NCBI RefSeq assembly: GCF_014359905.1
Contig: NZ_JACIYP010000027.1
Span: 1 to 53,751, forward strand
Length of the DNA: 53,751 nt
Reading direction: 5' to 3'
Origin: Hoeflea sp.
Lineage (GTDB): Bacteria > Pseudomonadota > Alphaproteobacteria > Rhizobiales > Rhizobiaceae
Positions within the stretch are counted from its first letter, which is position 1, and every line of letters starts with the position of its first letter. Shown in pieces: positions 1-7,741 of the stretch. The position numbers were made by a program, and so were the translations under genes. The notes under the pieces are model-generated. The model was not told where the DNA came from. It did no database searches and worked only from the letters and a program-made list of their open reading frames with translations.

Positions 1-100
1 CCATCCTGGAACTGCCTCAAGAGTGAAACCGGTCGGGGCAAACACTCCCGTCCATGAGGAATAATTAATCCATCCGTTCACCCCGCACCATGGCCAAAGT

Positions 101-466
101 TCACTCGCTGCTCTCCGGTGTGGCGGCATGAACGGTCTGGCTGTCGGCAGGCGCCTGGGCGCGGTCACGAAGCCCGTAGTCGCGCAGCACATGGGCAACG
201 CGCAGCCGGTAGCCGGAAAACACACCGGCCCTGCCCCGCGACTGGGCCTTGCGGTGGGCTGAAAGCATGCGCCAGCGTGCGACTGACTCCTCGTCGCGGA
301 AGAAGGAGAGGGACAGCAGCTTGCCGGGCGTCGAGAGGCTTTCGAAGCGCTCTACGGAAATGAACCCGTCGACCTCCTCGAGCATCGCGCGCATCGAGGC
401 CGCGATGTCGAGATACGCGTCGCGGCGGCCCGGGGCCGGTTCGACTTCGAAGATGACGGCGATCAT
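101..466 (-). CDS. Antibiotic biosynthesis monooxygenase (ABM) domain protein
   Basis: A 121-residue protein with a dimeric alpha+beta ferredoxin-like ABM fold over about residues 2-95. It opens with the typical first strand MIAVIFEVEPAPGRRDAYLD, followed by a helix and the VDGFISVERF strand. ABM proteins include quinol monooxygenases (YgiN type) and haem-degrading enzymes; the substrate here is unknown. The C-terminal 25 residues are polar and probably disordered. The start codon overlaps the end of the upstream NIPSNAP gene by 4 bp (ATGA), so the two are probably translationally coupled. It is the last gene of the leftward cluster opposite the LysR gene. The family call is firm, the reaction is not. 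Confidence 0.85.
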   Translation of the reverse strand: MIAVIFEVEPAPGRRDAYLDIAASMRAMLEEVDGFISVERFESLSTPGKLLSLSFFRDEESVARWRMLSAHRKAQSRGRAGVFSGYRLRVAHVLRDYGLRDRAQAPADSQTVHAATPESSE

Positions 467-792
467 GGCTTGACCAGCTCCGCATGGGGACCGGAAGCGA
501 GCTTGAGAAAGGTCCGGTCCTCGCGCAGCAGGAATTTCTCGCGCTGGGCGAAGTCGTAGTTCTCCCGGCCAAGCGGATCCTCGGACAGGCGTTTCCTGTA
601 GGCCTCATAGTCGGCAAGGTTCTCCACCGAATAGACGCCGTAGGCGAGCGTCGAAGAGCCCTCGTGCGGGCTGTAGTAGCCGATCAGATCGGCGCCGCAG
701 CGCGGGATCGCCTGGCCCCAGGTGCGGGCATAGTGCTCGAACTGGGCCTTCTTGGTGGGATCAATGTGATAGCGGATGAAACAGGTGATCAT
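463..792 (-). CDS. NIPSNAP family protein
   Basis: A 109-residue protein of the NIPSNAP family, also a dimeric alpha+beta fold. The hallmark order is visible: MITCFIRYHIDPTKKAQFEH, then a W-G-x-x-I-P segment (GQAIPRCGADLIGYYSPHEG), then LADYEAYRKRL. I chose the ATG at 792 because a GGAG sits 8 bp upstream; the open frame continues to 1023, but that extension looks like non-coding high-GC sequence. It overlaps the ABM gene by 4 bp. About 230 bp without a recognisable gene separate it from the tautomerase gene. NIPSNAP proteins have no well established bacterial reaction; the company of ABM and tautomerase genes suggests handling of small aromatic or quinone-like compounds (inference). Confidence 0.85.
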   Translation of the reverse strand: MITCFIRYHIDPTKKAQFEHYARTWGQAIPRCGADLIGYYSPHEGSSTLAYGVYSVENLADYEAYRKRLSEDPLGRENYDFAQREKFLLREDRTFLKLASGPHAELVKP

Positions 793-1024
793 GACGAGCT
801 CCGGGATGGTGGTCAGACCCTTGTTCCACATTGGCCGAGCCATATGCTTCGTCGACGGTCGAAGTATGAAAGAAGGTCCTGAGATCGCTGGCTCGGAGCG
901 CTGGTCGCGACCCCGCTGAACCCGGGCCGGCCGCGCGGATGACCCAAGCCGGCACCGAGTTGGAGGGGATTGAAGGCCTGCGGCGGGCTGAGAGGCCCCG
1001 CCTGGCGCAGGGCGCGGGCCCACA

Positions 1025-1423
1025 TCACACGGCGTCGGGCGCCGGGGCGTATTGGGCGAGACCGCCGCCGAAGCTCCAGTCGAGCGACGTGTTTTCGGTC
1101 AGAACGACCATCACATCTGCGGCGCTCAGCCCTGCCCGGGCCTTCGCCAAACGGGCGATGCTCGCGAAAAGCGCCCGCTTCTGGTGCTCGGTCCGGCCCA
1201 TCCGGAAGGTAATTTCGACGATCACCGCTTCAGGACCGCGACCGATGCCGAGATAGGCCGGGTCGATCCTCAGATTCACCGGATCATGGCGATGGATCAC
1301 ATGGAACCGGTCATCCGCCGGAACGCTCGCCGTCTCCACCAGCGCGTCATGCACGGCATCACACAGGCCCGCGACACGGTCGTCACGCAATTCCGCAGGC
1401 ACGTTGAAGGTCACCAGAGGCAT
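1025..1423 (-). CDS. Tautomerase family protein
   Basis: A 132-residue protein of the tautomerase superfamily in its longer form (4-oxalocrotonate-tautomerase-like halves). It begins MPLVTFNVP, so Pro2 is available as the catalytic N-terminal base after methionine removal, as the family requires. The later part has the usual RTEHQKRALFASIARL helix and GLSAADVMVVLTEN strand. The start at 1423 has AGGAGA with a 5-nt spacer and removes an unconvincing basic N-terminal extension that is open to 1702. The gene probably belongs to the leftward cluster with the 64-residue ORF upstream and NIPSNAP/ABM downstream. Substrate unknown. Confidence 0.85.
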   Translation of the reverse strand: MPLVTFNVPAELRDDRVAGLCDAVHDALVETASVPADDRFHVIHRHDPVNLRIDPAYLGIGRGPEAVIVEITFRMGRTEHQKRALFASIARLAKARAGLSAADVMVVLTENTSLDWSFGGGLAQYAPAPDAV

Positions 1424-1491
1424 GGAATTCTCCTTTTCTGACTGGGAATTGGTTGAGAGGCGGGCAAAGTAGCCGGGGCATCGCTCCGGGC

Positions 1492-1686
1492 TCAGCCGGC
1501 AAGGTAGCGGGCGTCGCGCTCGGTTGCGGGGCCGTGGGTGCGCACACGCCGCCACAGGCCGGAAAAGGCGGCCCTGATGGCCAGACTCCGCTCCTGGTGC
1601 GCGCGGTTGCGGTACAGTGCGTAATCTGGAACCTGGTCTTCCGGGTTCGGGATCGTTGACGCGCTCGGGGTGTCGTGACTGGTCAT
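1492..1686 (-). CDS. Small basic protein, DUF1127-like
   Basis: A 64-residue protein with a strong AGGAGA ribosome binding site 6 nt before its ATG at 1686. The core (YRNRAHQERSLAIRAAF followed by GLWRRVRTHG) is an amphipathic basic helix like that of small DUF1127/YjiS-type proteins common in rhizobia, but I cannot prove membership. It is first in the leftward cluster facing the LysR gene and would be transcribed from the divergent promoter region 1687-1791. Its role is unknown. The RBS and position argue that it is real. Confidence 0.6.
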   Translation of the reverse strand: MTSHDTPSASTIPNPEDQVPDYALYRNRAHQERSLAIRAAFSGLWRRVRTHGPATERDARYLAG

Positions 1687-1732
1687 GGCTGTCTCCTTTC
1701 AACGCGGTGTCATCGCCGCCGGAGACAGGTGT

Positions 1733-1756
1733 ATTATAATTTTGAACTGTTATAAT
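1733..1756. promoter_or_regulatory. Palindromic operator between LysR and enzyme cluster
   Basis: A perfect 7-bp inverted repeat ATTATAA-N10-TTATAAT (1733-1739 and 1750-1756) lies in the 105-bp divergent spacer, 35 bp from the LysR start. LysR regulators bind dyads in such divergent spacers, so this is the best candidate site for control of both directions. It may overlap an AT-rich -10 region. Confidence 0.6.
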
Positions 1757-1791
1757 CGTCTCGTTGGTACCTACACTCCGGAATATCAGTC

Positions 1792-2700
1792 ATGAATAAG
1801 ACCGCCGCTTCAGACGAGATCGCCATTTTCGTATCCGTGGTGGAGCGCGGCGGGTTTGCGGCAGCGGCGGAGGAGACCGGCTTGACGCCCTCGGGGGTGT
1901 CGAAGGCCGTGACGCGGCTCGAGGACCGGCTGGGAGTCAAGCTGCTGCAGCGCACGACCCGGCGGCTTATGATGACGGCGGAAGGCGAGACCCTGCTTAC
2001 CCGCGGTCGGGACATTCTCGCCGCGATCGAGGCGACGGAGGCCGAGGTGATGGCGGCGCGGGGCAAGCCGCGCGGCCTGATCAAGGTGAACACCGGGACT
2101 GCCTACGCCAAGCACCGGCTGGCGCCCGTGCTGCCCGAGTTTCGGGCGCGCTATCCGGAGATCGAACTCACGGTGTCGGTGGCCGACCGCCGGATCGACG
2201 TGATCGGCGAGCAGGTCGATGTCGCGATCCGGACCGGGCCGCTCACCGATTCGAGCCTGGTGGCGCGCAAGCTCGGGGAAGCAAGACGGGTGATCGCGGC
2301 GAGCCCGGCCTATCTCGCCCGCCACGGCGAGCCGAGACAGGCCTTCGACCTCGCCGGCCACACCTGCCTGCAGATCGCAGGCCTTGCCCGGCTGTCCGAA
2401 TGGCCGCTCAGGGCCGACGGCAAGGTGACGCCGGTCCAGCTCAAGCCGGCAGTCACCTGCGACAATGCCGACATCCTGGCGGAAATGGCGCTGGCGGGCC
2501 TCGGCATCGTGCGGCTGGCGAGCTTCGTCATCGAGGACGCCATCGCCGACGGAAGGCTGGTGGCGCTGTTCACCGACAGCCATGTCTCCGAACCGGTGCC
2601 GATCACCGCGCTGATGCCGCCCGGTCGGCAGCACCTGCCGCGCGTCCGGGCCCTGGTCGACTTCCTGGTCGAGAAGGCGCCGAGGCGGCAATTGTCTTGA
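1792..2700 (+). CDS. LysR family transcriptional regulator
   Basis: A 302-residue LysR protein of normal length. The N-terminal winged helix-turn-helix (about residues 8-66) includes GFAAAAEETGLTPSGVSKAV and RLEDRLGVKLLQRTTRRL. The LysR substrate-binding domain follows from about residue 90 to 295. The RTTRRLMMTAEGE form points to the CrgA/DmlR-like subgroup. It is transcribed away from the tautomerase/NIPSNAP/ABM cluster with a palindrome between, the usual arrangement for a LysR controlling its neighbour. The inducer is unknown. Confidence 0.92.
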   Translation: MNKTAASDEIAIFVSVVERGGFAAAAEETGLTPSGVSKAVTRLEDRLGVKLLQRTTRRLMMTAEGETLLTRGRDILAAIEATEAEVMAARGKPRGLIKVNTGTAYAKHRLAPVLPEFRARYPEIELTVSVADRRIDVIGEQVDVAIRTGPLTDSSLVARKLGEARRVIAASPAYLARHGEPRQAFDLAGHTCLQIAGLARLSEWPLRADGKVTPVQLKPAVTCDNADILAEMALAGLGIVRLASFVIEDAIADGRLVALFTDSHVSEPVPITALMPPGRQHLPRVRALVDFLVEKAPRRQLS

Positions 2701-2749
2701 TGTTGAGCTATCGCAGCGATTTCGCCGGTTTATAGCCTCAAACCAGGAC

Positions 2750-3340
2750 TCAACGGATCTTTCCCGTAGTGACATCAAGGTAGACTTGGTCTGAACCACC
2801 ACCACAGTAGGTGAAATACACTCCGGGGCCCTTGCTTGTCGACTTTATGAAACCACCCACACTGGCAAAATCCTTCGCCGAACATCGACCCGAGACTAGC
2901 AGGGTTTCAGCAGCAGTGACAAATTCACTTAGATAGCGGTGAAAGTCGTCCGATTGCGCGACAAGTTTAGCAGTACCGGTTGCCCCAGCACCTGGGTCTG
3001 CTGGACGTGATTGGGCCAACATATCCAACCTGATCCACTCCGCGAACTGCCCATCATTTATTCCGTTCTGTGAAGTGCAATCCATTCGTCCGGCTTCGAC
3101 ATATGCGGAGCGACCGCCACTACACGCAGCGTCGTAGTATCTGGAGACGCGAGCCCATCCGTTCACAGTTTCAGCAACCTTAGCTGACTCTCGAAAAAAT
3201 AGTTTTCCTACCACGCCACAATCAGTTGATGGGCATGTCCGGCGATTGGCTATATCTACCGCGACCCACATTTGAGTATCGGCAAAAACAGGAGCAATGA
3301 TCATGAAGAATAAGATGACGGCGAAAAAGTGTACCTTCAA
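2750..3340 (-). CDS. Secreted SH3-like domain protein, low-GC gene
   Basis: I place the start at a TTG (3340) with GGGAG 8 nt upstream. This gives a 196-residue protein with a clear signal peptide (KVHFFAVILFFMIIAPVFA, cut before DTQ). The mature N-terminal part (WVAVDIANRRTCPSTDCGVV ... VNGWARVSRYYDA) resembles a bacterial SH3 domain (about residues 22-90), with several cysteines that could form disulphides. A second C-terminal region has no family I recognise. Base composition is clearly lower in GC than in the LysR and recQ genes on either side, and the non-ATG start fits a recently acquired gene. It overlaps neither neighbour. Probably a periplasmic or cell-wall-associated protein; function unknown. 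Confidence 0.65.
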   Translation of the reverse strand: MKVHFFAVILFFMIIAPVFADTQMWVAVDIANRRTCPSTDCGVVGKLFFRESAKVAETVNGWARVSRYYDAACSGGRSAYVEAGRMDCTSQNGINDGQFAEWIRLDMLAQSRPADPGAGATGTAKLVAQSDDFHRYLSEFVTAAETLLVSGRCSAKDFASVGGFIKSTSKGPGVYFTYCGGGSDQVYLDVTTGKIR

Positions 3341-3395
3341 AAGCGTCACTCCCTTTATGGCAAAGCATAATGGCGACTCGGCTCCACAGCAAGAA

Positions 3396-5252
3396 CTACA
3401 GCTGGAATTCGCGAATAACCTTGAGGAACGCGTCGCCGTAGCGCTCCAGCTTGGACTGGCCGACGCCGGAGATGGACAACAGCGCCTCGCGGTCCGTGGG
3501 CCGCTCGGTGGCGAAGGCCACCAGCGTGGTGTCGGGGAAAACGACATAGGGCGGAACCGCCAGTTCCTTGGCGATTCCCATCCGCGCCGCGCGCAGCGCC
3601 TCGAACAGCTCGCCATCGGCCGGCTCCAACGCGGATTTGGCGCTCGCCGCGCCCGATGACTGACGCCGCGCGCCTTTTGCAGCCGCCGGGCGATCCTTTC
3701 GGAAGCGCACCTCGCGCTCGTGCTTGAACACAGCGCGGGCCTCGTCCGGCACCAGCTTGAGCGCGCCAAAAGCCTCGTGGTCGACGCTGATCAGGCCCGT
3801 CGCCAGCAGCTGGCGATAGACCGATTGCCAGGTCTTGGCCGGGATGTCCCTGCCCGCGCCGAAGACCGGCATGTCGGTGTGGCCGAAGCGCGCGGTCTTG
3901 TCGTTCTCATTGCCCGTCAGCACGTCGATCAGATGGCCTGCTCCGAAGCGCTCGCCGGTGCGATAGATCGCCGCCAGCGCCTTGATGGCGGCGTCGGTGC
4001 CGTCCCAGGTCTCGACCGGCTTGAGGCAGGTGTCACAATTGCCGCAATTGCCCTTATGCGCCTCGCCGAAATGGGCGAGAATCGCCTGCCTGCGGCAGCC
4101 CGCACTTTCGCAGATGCCCAAGAGCGCGTTGAGCTTGGCGCGCTCGACCCGCTTGACATCTTCCGTCGAGGTACCGCCGTCGATCATCCGGCCGCGCTGG
4201 ATGACGTCGGCCATGCCGTAGGTCATCCAGGCATCCGACGGCAGTCCGTCGCGCCCGGCCCGGCCGGTTTCCTGGTAATAGGCCTCGACCGAGCCCGGAA
4301 GATCGAGATGGGCGACATAGCGCACATTGGGCTTGTCGATACCCATGCCGAAGGCGACGGTGGCGACGAGGCACAGGTCCTCCTCCTTGAGGAAGGCGTC
4401 CTGGTTGGCGTCGCGGTCGGCGCGCTCCATGCCGGCATGATAGGCCTTGGCCCGGATTCCCTGCTTGTTGAGCCATTCGGCGGTGTCCTCGACCTTGGCG
4501 CGCGACAGGCAGTAGACGATGCCGCTCGAGCCCTTGTGGCGCGCGAGAAACCTGAGCAATTGTTGGCGCGGCTGGTCGCGCTCGACGATCTCGTAGGCAA
4601 TGTTGGGCCGGTCGAACGAGGTGGTGAAGACCTCGGCCGTCCTGAGCCCCAGCTTGTCGATGATGTCCTCGCGGGTGTGCGGGTCGGCGGTCGCGGTCAG
4701 CGCGATGCGCGGCACGCCGGGATAGGCCTCGCCCAGATGGCCGAGTTCGCGGTATTCGGGCCGGAAATCATGCCCCCATTGCGACACGCAATGGGCCTCG
4801 TCGATGGCAAACAGGGCGATCTTCGCGTTGCCGATCATGTCGCGGAAGCCGGAGGTGACGATGCGCTCGGGCGTGACATAGAGAAGATCGAGCTCGCCGC
4901 TGGCGACGGCCGAGCGGACCTCCATGAATTCCTCGCGCGTGAGCGACGAGTTGAGCGCCGCGGCGCGGACGCCCAATTGCCTCAGCGCCTCCACCTGGTC
5001 GCGCATCAGCGCGATCAGCGGCGAAACGACGACGCCCACGCCCGGACGGCACAGAGCCGGGATCTGGAAGCACAGCGATTTGCCCGCCCCTGTGGGAAAC
5101 AGCACCACCGCATCGCCGCCCGAAACCACCCGGCCCACCACTTCAGCCTGTCTGCCGCGGAAGGCGGGATAGCCGTAGACGCGCTTGAGAATTGCGAGCG
5201 GGTCCGCAGTCGTGCGGTTATCGGAAAGGGCATCGTCCTGGATCTGCGGCAT
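3396..5252 (-). CDS. recQ: ATP-dependent DNA helicase RecQ
   Basis: A 618-residue RecQ helicase, which unwinds DNA 3'-5' in recombinational repair and restart of stalled forks. Walker A is [12 protein letters not shown] (near residue 52), the DEAH box is at 151-154 within [19 protein letters not shown], and the [10 protein letters not shown] motif VI is intact. The RecQ-C-terminal zinc site has its cysteines in CRRQA ... [12 protein letters not shown]. An HRDC domain covers about residues 548-616 ([15 protein letters not shown]). Length is typical of the alphaproteobacterial protein. It is transcribed alone, towards the low-GC secreted-protein gene, and nothing suggests damage. Confidence 0.96.
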   Translation of the reverse strand: MPQIQDDALSDNRTTADPLAILKRVYGYPAFRGRQAEVVGRVVSGGDAVVLFPTGAGKSLCFQIPALCRPGVGVVVSPLIALMRDQVEALRQLGVRAAALNSSLTREEFMEVRSAVASGELDLLYVTPERIVTSGFRDMIGNAKIALFAIDEAHCVSQWGHDFRPEYRELGHLGEAYPGVPRIALTATADPHTREDIIDKLGLRTAEVFTTSFDRPNIAYEIVERDQPRQQLLRFLARHKGSSGIVYCLSRAKVEDTAEWLNKQGIRAKAYHAGMERADRDANQDAFLKEEDLCLVATVAFGMGIDKPNVRYVAHLDLPGSVEAYYQETGRAGRDGLPSDAWMTYGMADVIQRGRMIDGGTSTEDVKRVERAKLNALLGICESAGCRRQAILAHFGEAHKGNCGNCDTCLKPVETWDGTDAAIKALAAIYRTGERFGAGHLIDVLTGNENDKTARFGHTDMPVFGAGRDIPAKTWQSVYRQLLATGLISVDHEAFGALKLVPDEARAVFKHEREVRFRKDRPAAAKGARRQSSGAASAKSALEPADGELFEALRAARMGIAKELAVPPYVVFPDTTLVAFATERPTDREALLSISGVGQSKLERYGDAFLKVIREFQL

Positions 5253-5386
5253 GGAATCGCTTTCATGGGAAGATCCGCACTATGGCACAAAAGACGCCGC
5301 CGCCGCGAGGGTCCCAAGGATGCGGCACGCGATGCCCGGCAGGAATTATGGAAATACCCGACCCGAGAGATAGGTGACAGATCGTA

Positions 5387-5905
5387 CCGGAGACATGGGT
5401 AACACTTTTCGCTTTGCGCGAGGTGTTGATGCCGTGGAGAAAGACTTCAGTGATGCAGGAACGTCTGCGTTTGGTTGCCCGGCTTGCGGAGGGCGAAGGC
5501 ATGAGCGAGGTGCGCCGGGACTTCGGCATCTCGCGCCAGACCGGCTACAAGATATTCAACCGCGACAAGAACGATGGCCTTGAGGCGCTGACGGACCGCT
5601 CGCGCAGGCCGGTGCGCTATGCCAACCCGTTGCCCGATCCTGTCTCGGCGATGATCGTGCAGGGCAAGAAGGAGAAGCCGCACTGGGGTGCCCGCAAGAT
5701 CAGGGAGCGGCTGGCCGGCGATGTGCGCATTCCAGCCAGAAGCACGGTGCATGCGGTTCTCGACCGGCATTTGGCTGGTCAGTTTCCTGCGCTATGATCT
5801 CGGATATATCGATCTCGAACAGAGGACTCTGCAGACCATCGACAACCCGTTCGGCACGAGGTTGTCACCCATGTCTTAAGGACAAACTGTTACCTATGTC
5901 TCCGG
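5387..5905 (+). mobile_element. Internally deleted IS481-type element with both ends
   Basis: Terminal inverted repeats flank this 0.5-kb remnant: the left end at 5387-5404 and the right end at 5888-5905 match at 17 of 18 positions (right end TGTTACCTATGTCTCCGG). A second, subterminal pair is partly visible outside the left end and inside the right end (AGATAGGTGACA near 5369; TTGTCACCCATGTCT near 5863). Between the ends are only the first and last parts of a transposase. IS481 elements carry such TGT...CCGG ends. I find no convincing target duplication. Because both ends are kept, the element could be moved in trans by a full-length relative. Confidence 0.75.
5429..5879 (+). pseudogene. IS481-type transposase remnant, DDE core deleted
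   Basis: From the ATG at 5429 (GAGG five bases upstream) the reading frame gives the N-terminal helix-turn-helix of an IS481 transposase: MPWRKTSVMQERLRL, GMSEVRRDFGISRQTGYKIF, LEALTDRSRRPVRYAN and PHWGARKIRERL. It runs to LDRHL near 5772. There the sequence jumps to the C-terminal tail of the same protein in another frame (LVSFLRYDLGYIDLEQ to [11 protein letters not shown], stop at 5879). The central catalytic rve region, about two thirds of the protein, is missing, so the product cannot be active. The frame change at the junction confirms a deletion rather than a shorter natural variant. Confidence 0.8.
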
Positions 5906-5923
5906 GTCGGACACGGAAAAGGC

Positions 5924-6000
5924 TGGTCGGAGTGAGAGGATTCGAACCTCCGACCCCGTCGTCCCGAACGACGTGCGCTACCAGGCTGCGCTACACTCCG
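5924..6000 (-). tRNA. tRNA-Pro (anticodon CGG)
   Basis: Read on the minus strand, the sequence folds as a 77-nt tRNA. The acceptor stem CGGAGTG pairs with CACTCCG, followed by A and an encoded CCA. The anticodon stem CGTCG/CGACG encloses loop TTCGGGA, giving anticodon CGG for proline. The T arm has TTCGAAT, and the start CGGAGTGTAGCGCAGCCTGG is the usual proline tRNA start. The IS481 remnant ends 18 bp beyond its 3' end. Confidence 0.96.
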
Positions 6001-6126
6001 TGACCAGCGGCTGGCTTATAGACCGGCACAATCGTCGCCACAAGCCCCTGCGCACCAGAAATCAGGCATCGAAAGCATGACAGCGTCGTTTGCCGGAGCA
6101 GACGGTTACCGCGGCGCGGGCGCGGC

Positions 6127-6375
6127 TCAGGTCTTGTCATCGGGCGGTGGCGCCTTGCCGGCGCCGTCGCCATCGGTTGGCGCGGTGCCAACCTGACCTG
6201 AGAGGAAAAACCCCCACCCGGTATAGGCCGTGAGCGCCAGGAAGAACAATGTCCAGCCCTGGGAGCCGCCGAAAAACTCGACAGCCGTCCAGCCAGCCAC
6301 CACGCAGAAGATCACGATCCGGCGGACCAGCGAATTGAAGAACGGGTGGCTGAAATCGACCAAGGCCCATCGCAT
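6127..6375 (-). CDS. Small membrane protein, DUF3329-like
   Basis: An 82-residue protein with an excellent AGGAGGTG site 5 nt before ATG at 6375. It begins MRWALVDFSHPFFNSLVRRI, then two hydrophobic stretches (about 20-37 and 43-58) that probably cross the inner membrane, then a polar tail ending PPPDDKT. The HPFF...RR opening and W-x-x-x-E-F after the first membrane segment resemble short DUF3329-type proteins of rhizobia. No catalytic residues are visible. It stands alone between tRNA-Pro and the divergent aldolase gene. Function unknown. Confidence 0.7.
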   Translation of the reverse strand: MRWALVDFSHPFFNSLVRRIVIFCVVAGWTAVEFFGGSQGWTLFFLALTAYTGWGFFLSGQVGTAPTDGDGAGKAPPPDDKT

Positions 6376-6502
6376 GGGGGCACCTCCTGCTTGTTACGCG
6401 ACAAGTCAGCACCCTGACGCCGCCGGTCCAGCCGGGTCAAGCGGGGATCTGGTAATTCGGTCCAACCTGGTTCAGGTATGGGTCACGAACAGGGAGACTG
6501 TC

Positions 6503-7666
6503 ATGACCGCGACGACCTATCTGGAGGGGCTGGAACCCGGCTTCGATGTGCCTGCCCTGCCCGGCATGGATGAAAAGCAGATCGAGACGCCGTGCCTCGT
6601 CCTCGACCTCGACGCGCTGGAGCGCAACATCGTCAAGATGGGCCAAGAGGCGCGGGCCATGGGCGTGCGGCTCAGGGTGCATGGCAAGATGCACAAATCG
6701 GTGAACGTGGCGAAGCTGCAGCTCAGCATCGGCGGCGCGGTCGGCGTCTGTTGCCAGAAGGTCTCGGAGGCGGAGGTCTTTGCCCGCGGCGGCATCGGCG
6801 ATATTCTCATCTCCAACCAGGTGCGCGGCGCGGCCAAGATCGACCGGCTGGCTCGGCTGCCGCGGTTCGGCGCGCGGGTCAGCTGCTGCGTCGACGATCC
6901 GGACAATATCCCGGACCTGTCGGCAGCAGCCGTCCGCCATGGCGTGACGATCGGCTGCCTGGTCGAACTCGATTGCGGGGCCAGGCGCTGCGGCGTGGCG
7001 ACGGCGCAGGAAGCCTTGGGCCTGGCCCAGGCCATCATCGCCGCGCCGGGTCTCGAATTTGCCGGCATCCAGGCCTACCAGGGCGCGATGCAGCACCTCA
7101 AGCTTTATGAAGACCGCAAGGCGAAGTTCGAGACGGCGGTGGCGCTGGTCCGGGAGGTTGTGGACGCGCTGCGCGAAGAAGGCATCGCCTGCGAAACCGT
7201 CACCGGCGGCGGCACCGGCAGCTACCACTTCGAGGCAAAGTCCGGCGTCTATACCGAACTGCAATGCGGCTCCTACGCCTTCATGGACGCCGATTACGGC
7301 CGGGTGCTGGATCAGAACGGCAACCGGCTCGATGAGAGCGGGTTCGAAAACGCGCTGTTCATCCTCACCTCGGTGATGAGCCATGTCAAAGCCGGCAGGG
7401 CGATCTGCGACGCGGGCCTGAAGGTGCAGTCGGTGGACAGCGGATTGCCGGTGGTCTTCGGCCGCGATGACGTGGCCTACATCGAATGCTCGGACGAGCA
7501 CGGAACGCTGACCGACCCGAATGATGTCCTCAAGGTCAATGACAGGCTTCGCCTGGTTCCGGGCCATTGCGATCCGACCTGCAACCTGCATGACTGGTAT
7601 GTGGGCGTGCGCAACGGCAAGGTGGAGTGCCTCTGGCCGGTTTCTGCCCGCGGCAAGGCCTATTAG
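6503..7666 (+). CDS. D-threonine aldolase / DSD1 family PLP enzyme
   Basis: A 387-residue fold-type III PLP enzyme of the D-threonine aldolase, D-serine dehydratase-like (DSD1) family. The N-terminal alanine-racemase-like barrel carries RVHGKMHKS (about 58-66), where Lys62 should hold the PLP. The C-terminal domain has GHCDPTCNLHDWYVGVRNGK near residue 354, the His/Cys metal site of this family, with the usual first Cys position altered. Reactions known here include cleavage of D-threonine to glycine and acetaldehyde, and use of D-3-hydroxyaspartate. I chose ATG 6503 (GGGAG upstream); the open frame continues further 5' without coding character. It is followed by two glycosyltransferase-like genes. 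Confidence 0.85.
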   Translation: MTATTYLEGLEPGFDVPALPGMDEKQIETPCLVLDLDALERNIVKMGQEARAMGVRLRVHGKMHKSVNVAKLQLSIGGAVGVCCQKVSEAEVFARGGIGDILISNQVRGAAKIDRLARLPRFGARVSCCVDDPDNIPDLSAAAVRHGVTIGCLVELDCGARRCGVATAQEALGLAQAIIAAPGLEFAGIQAYQGAMQHLKLYEDRKAKFETAVALVREVVDALREEGIACETVTGGGTGSYHFEAKSGVYTELQCGSYAFMDADYGRVLDQNGNRLDESGFENALFILTSVMSHVKAGRAICDAGLKVQSVDSGLPVVFGRDDVAYIECSDEHGTLTDPNDVLKVNDRLRLVPGHCDPTCNLHDWYVGVRNGKVECLWPVSARGKAY

Positions 7667-7741
7667 CCGCCGGAGAGTGCAAGCATGGCGCAAGCTTGGT
7701 CTGACAGGGTCCGGCCGAGACGTCGCGCATGAAAGTTCATC

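Noticed and set aside
3720..5402. A 560-codon plus-strand frame over recQ
   Set aside because: Antisense shadow of an intact RecQ helicase.
5924..6000. tRNA-Pro as the attachment site of an integrated island
   Set aside because: No integrase gene and no duplicated tRNA end are visible; only a small IS remnant lies beside it.
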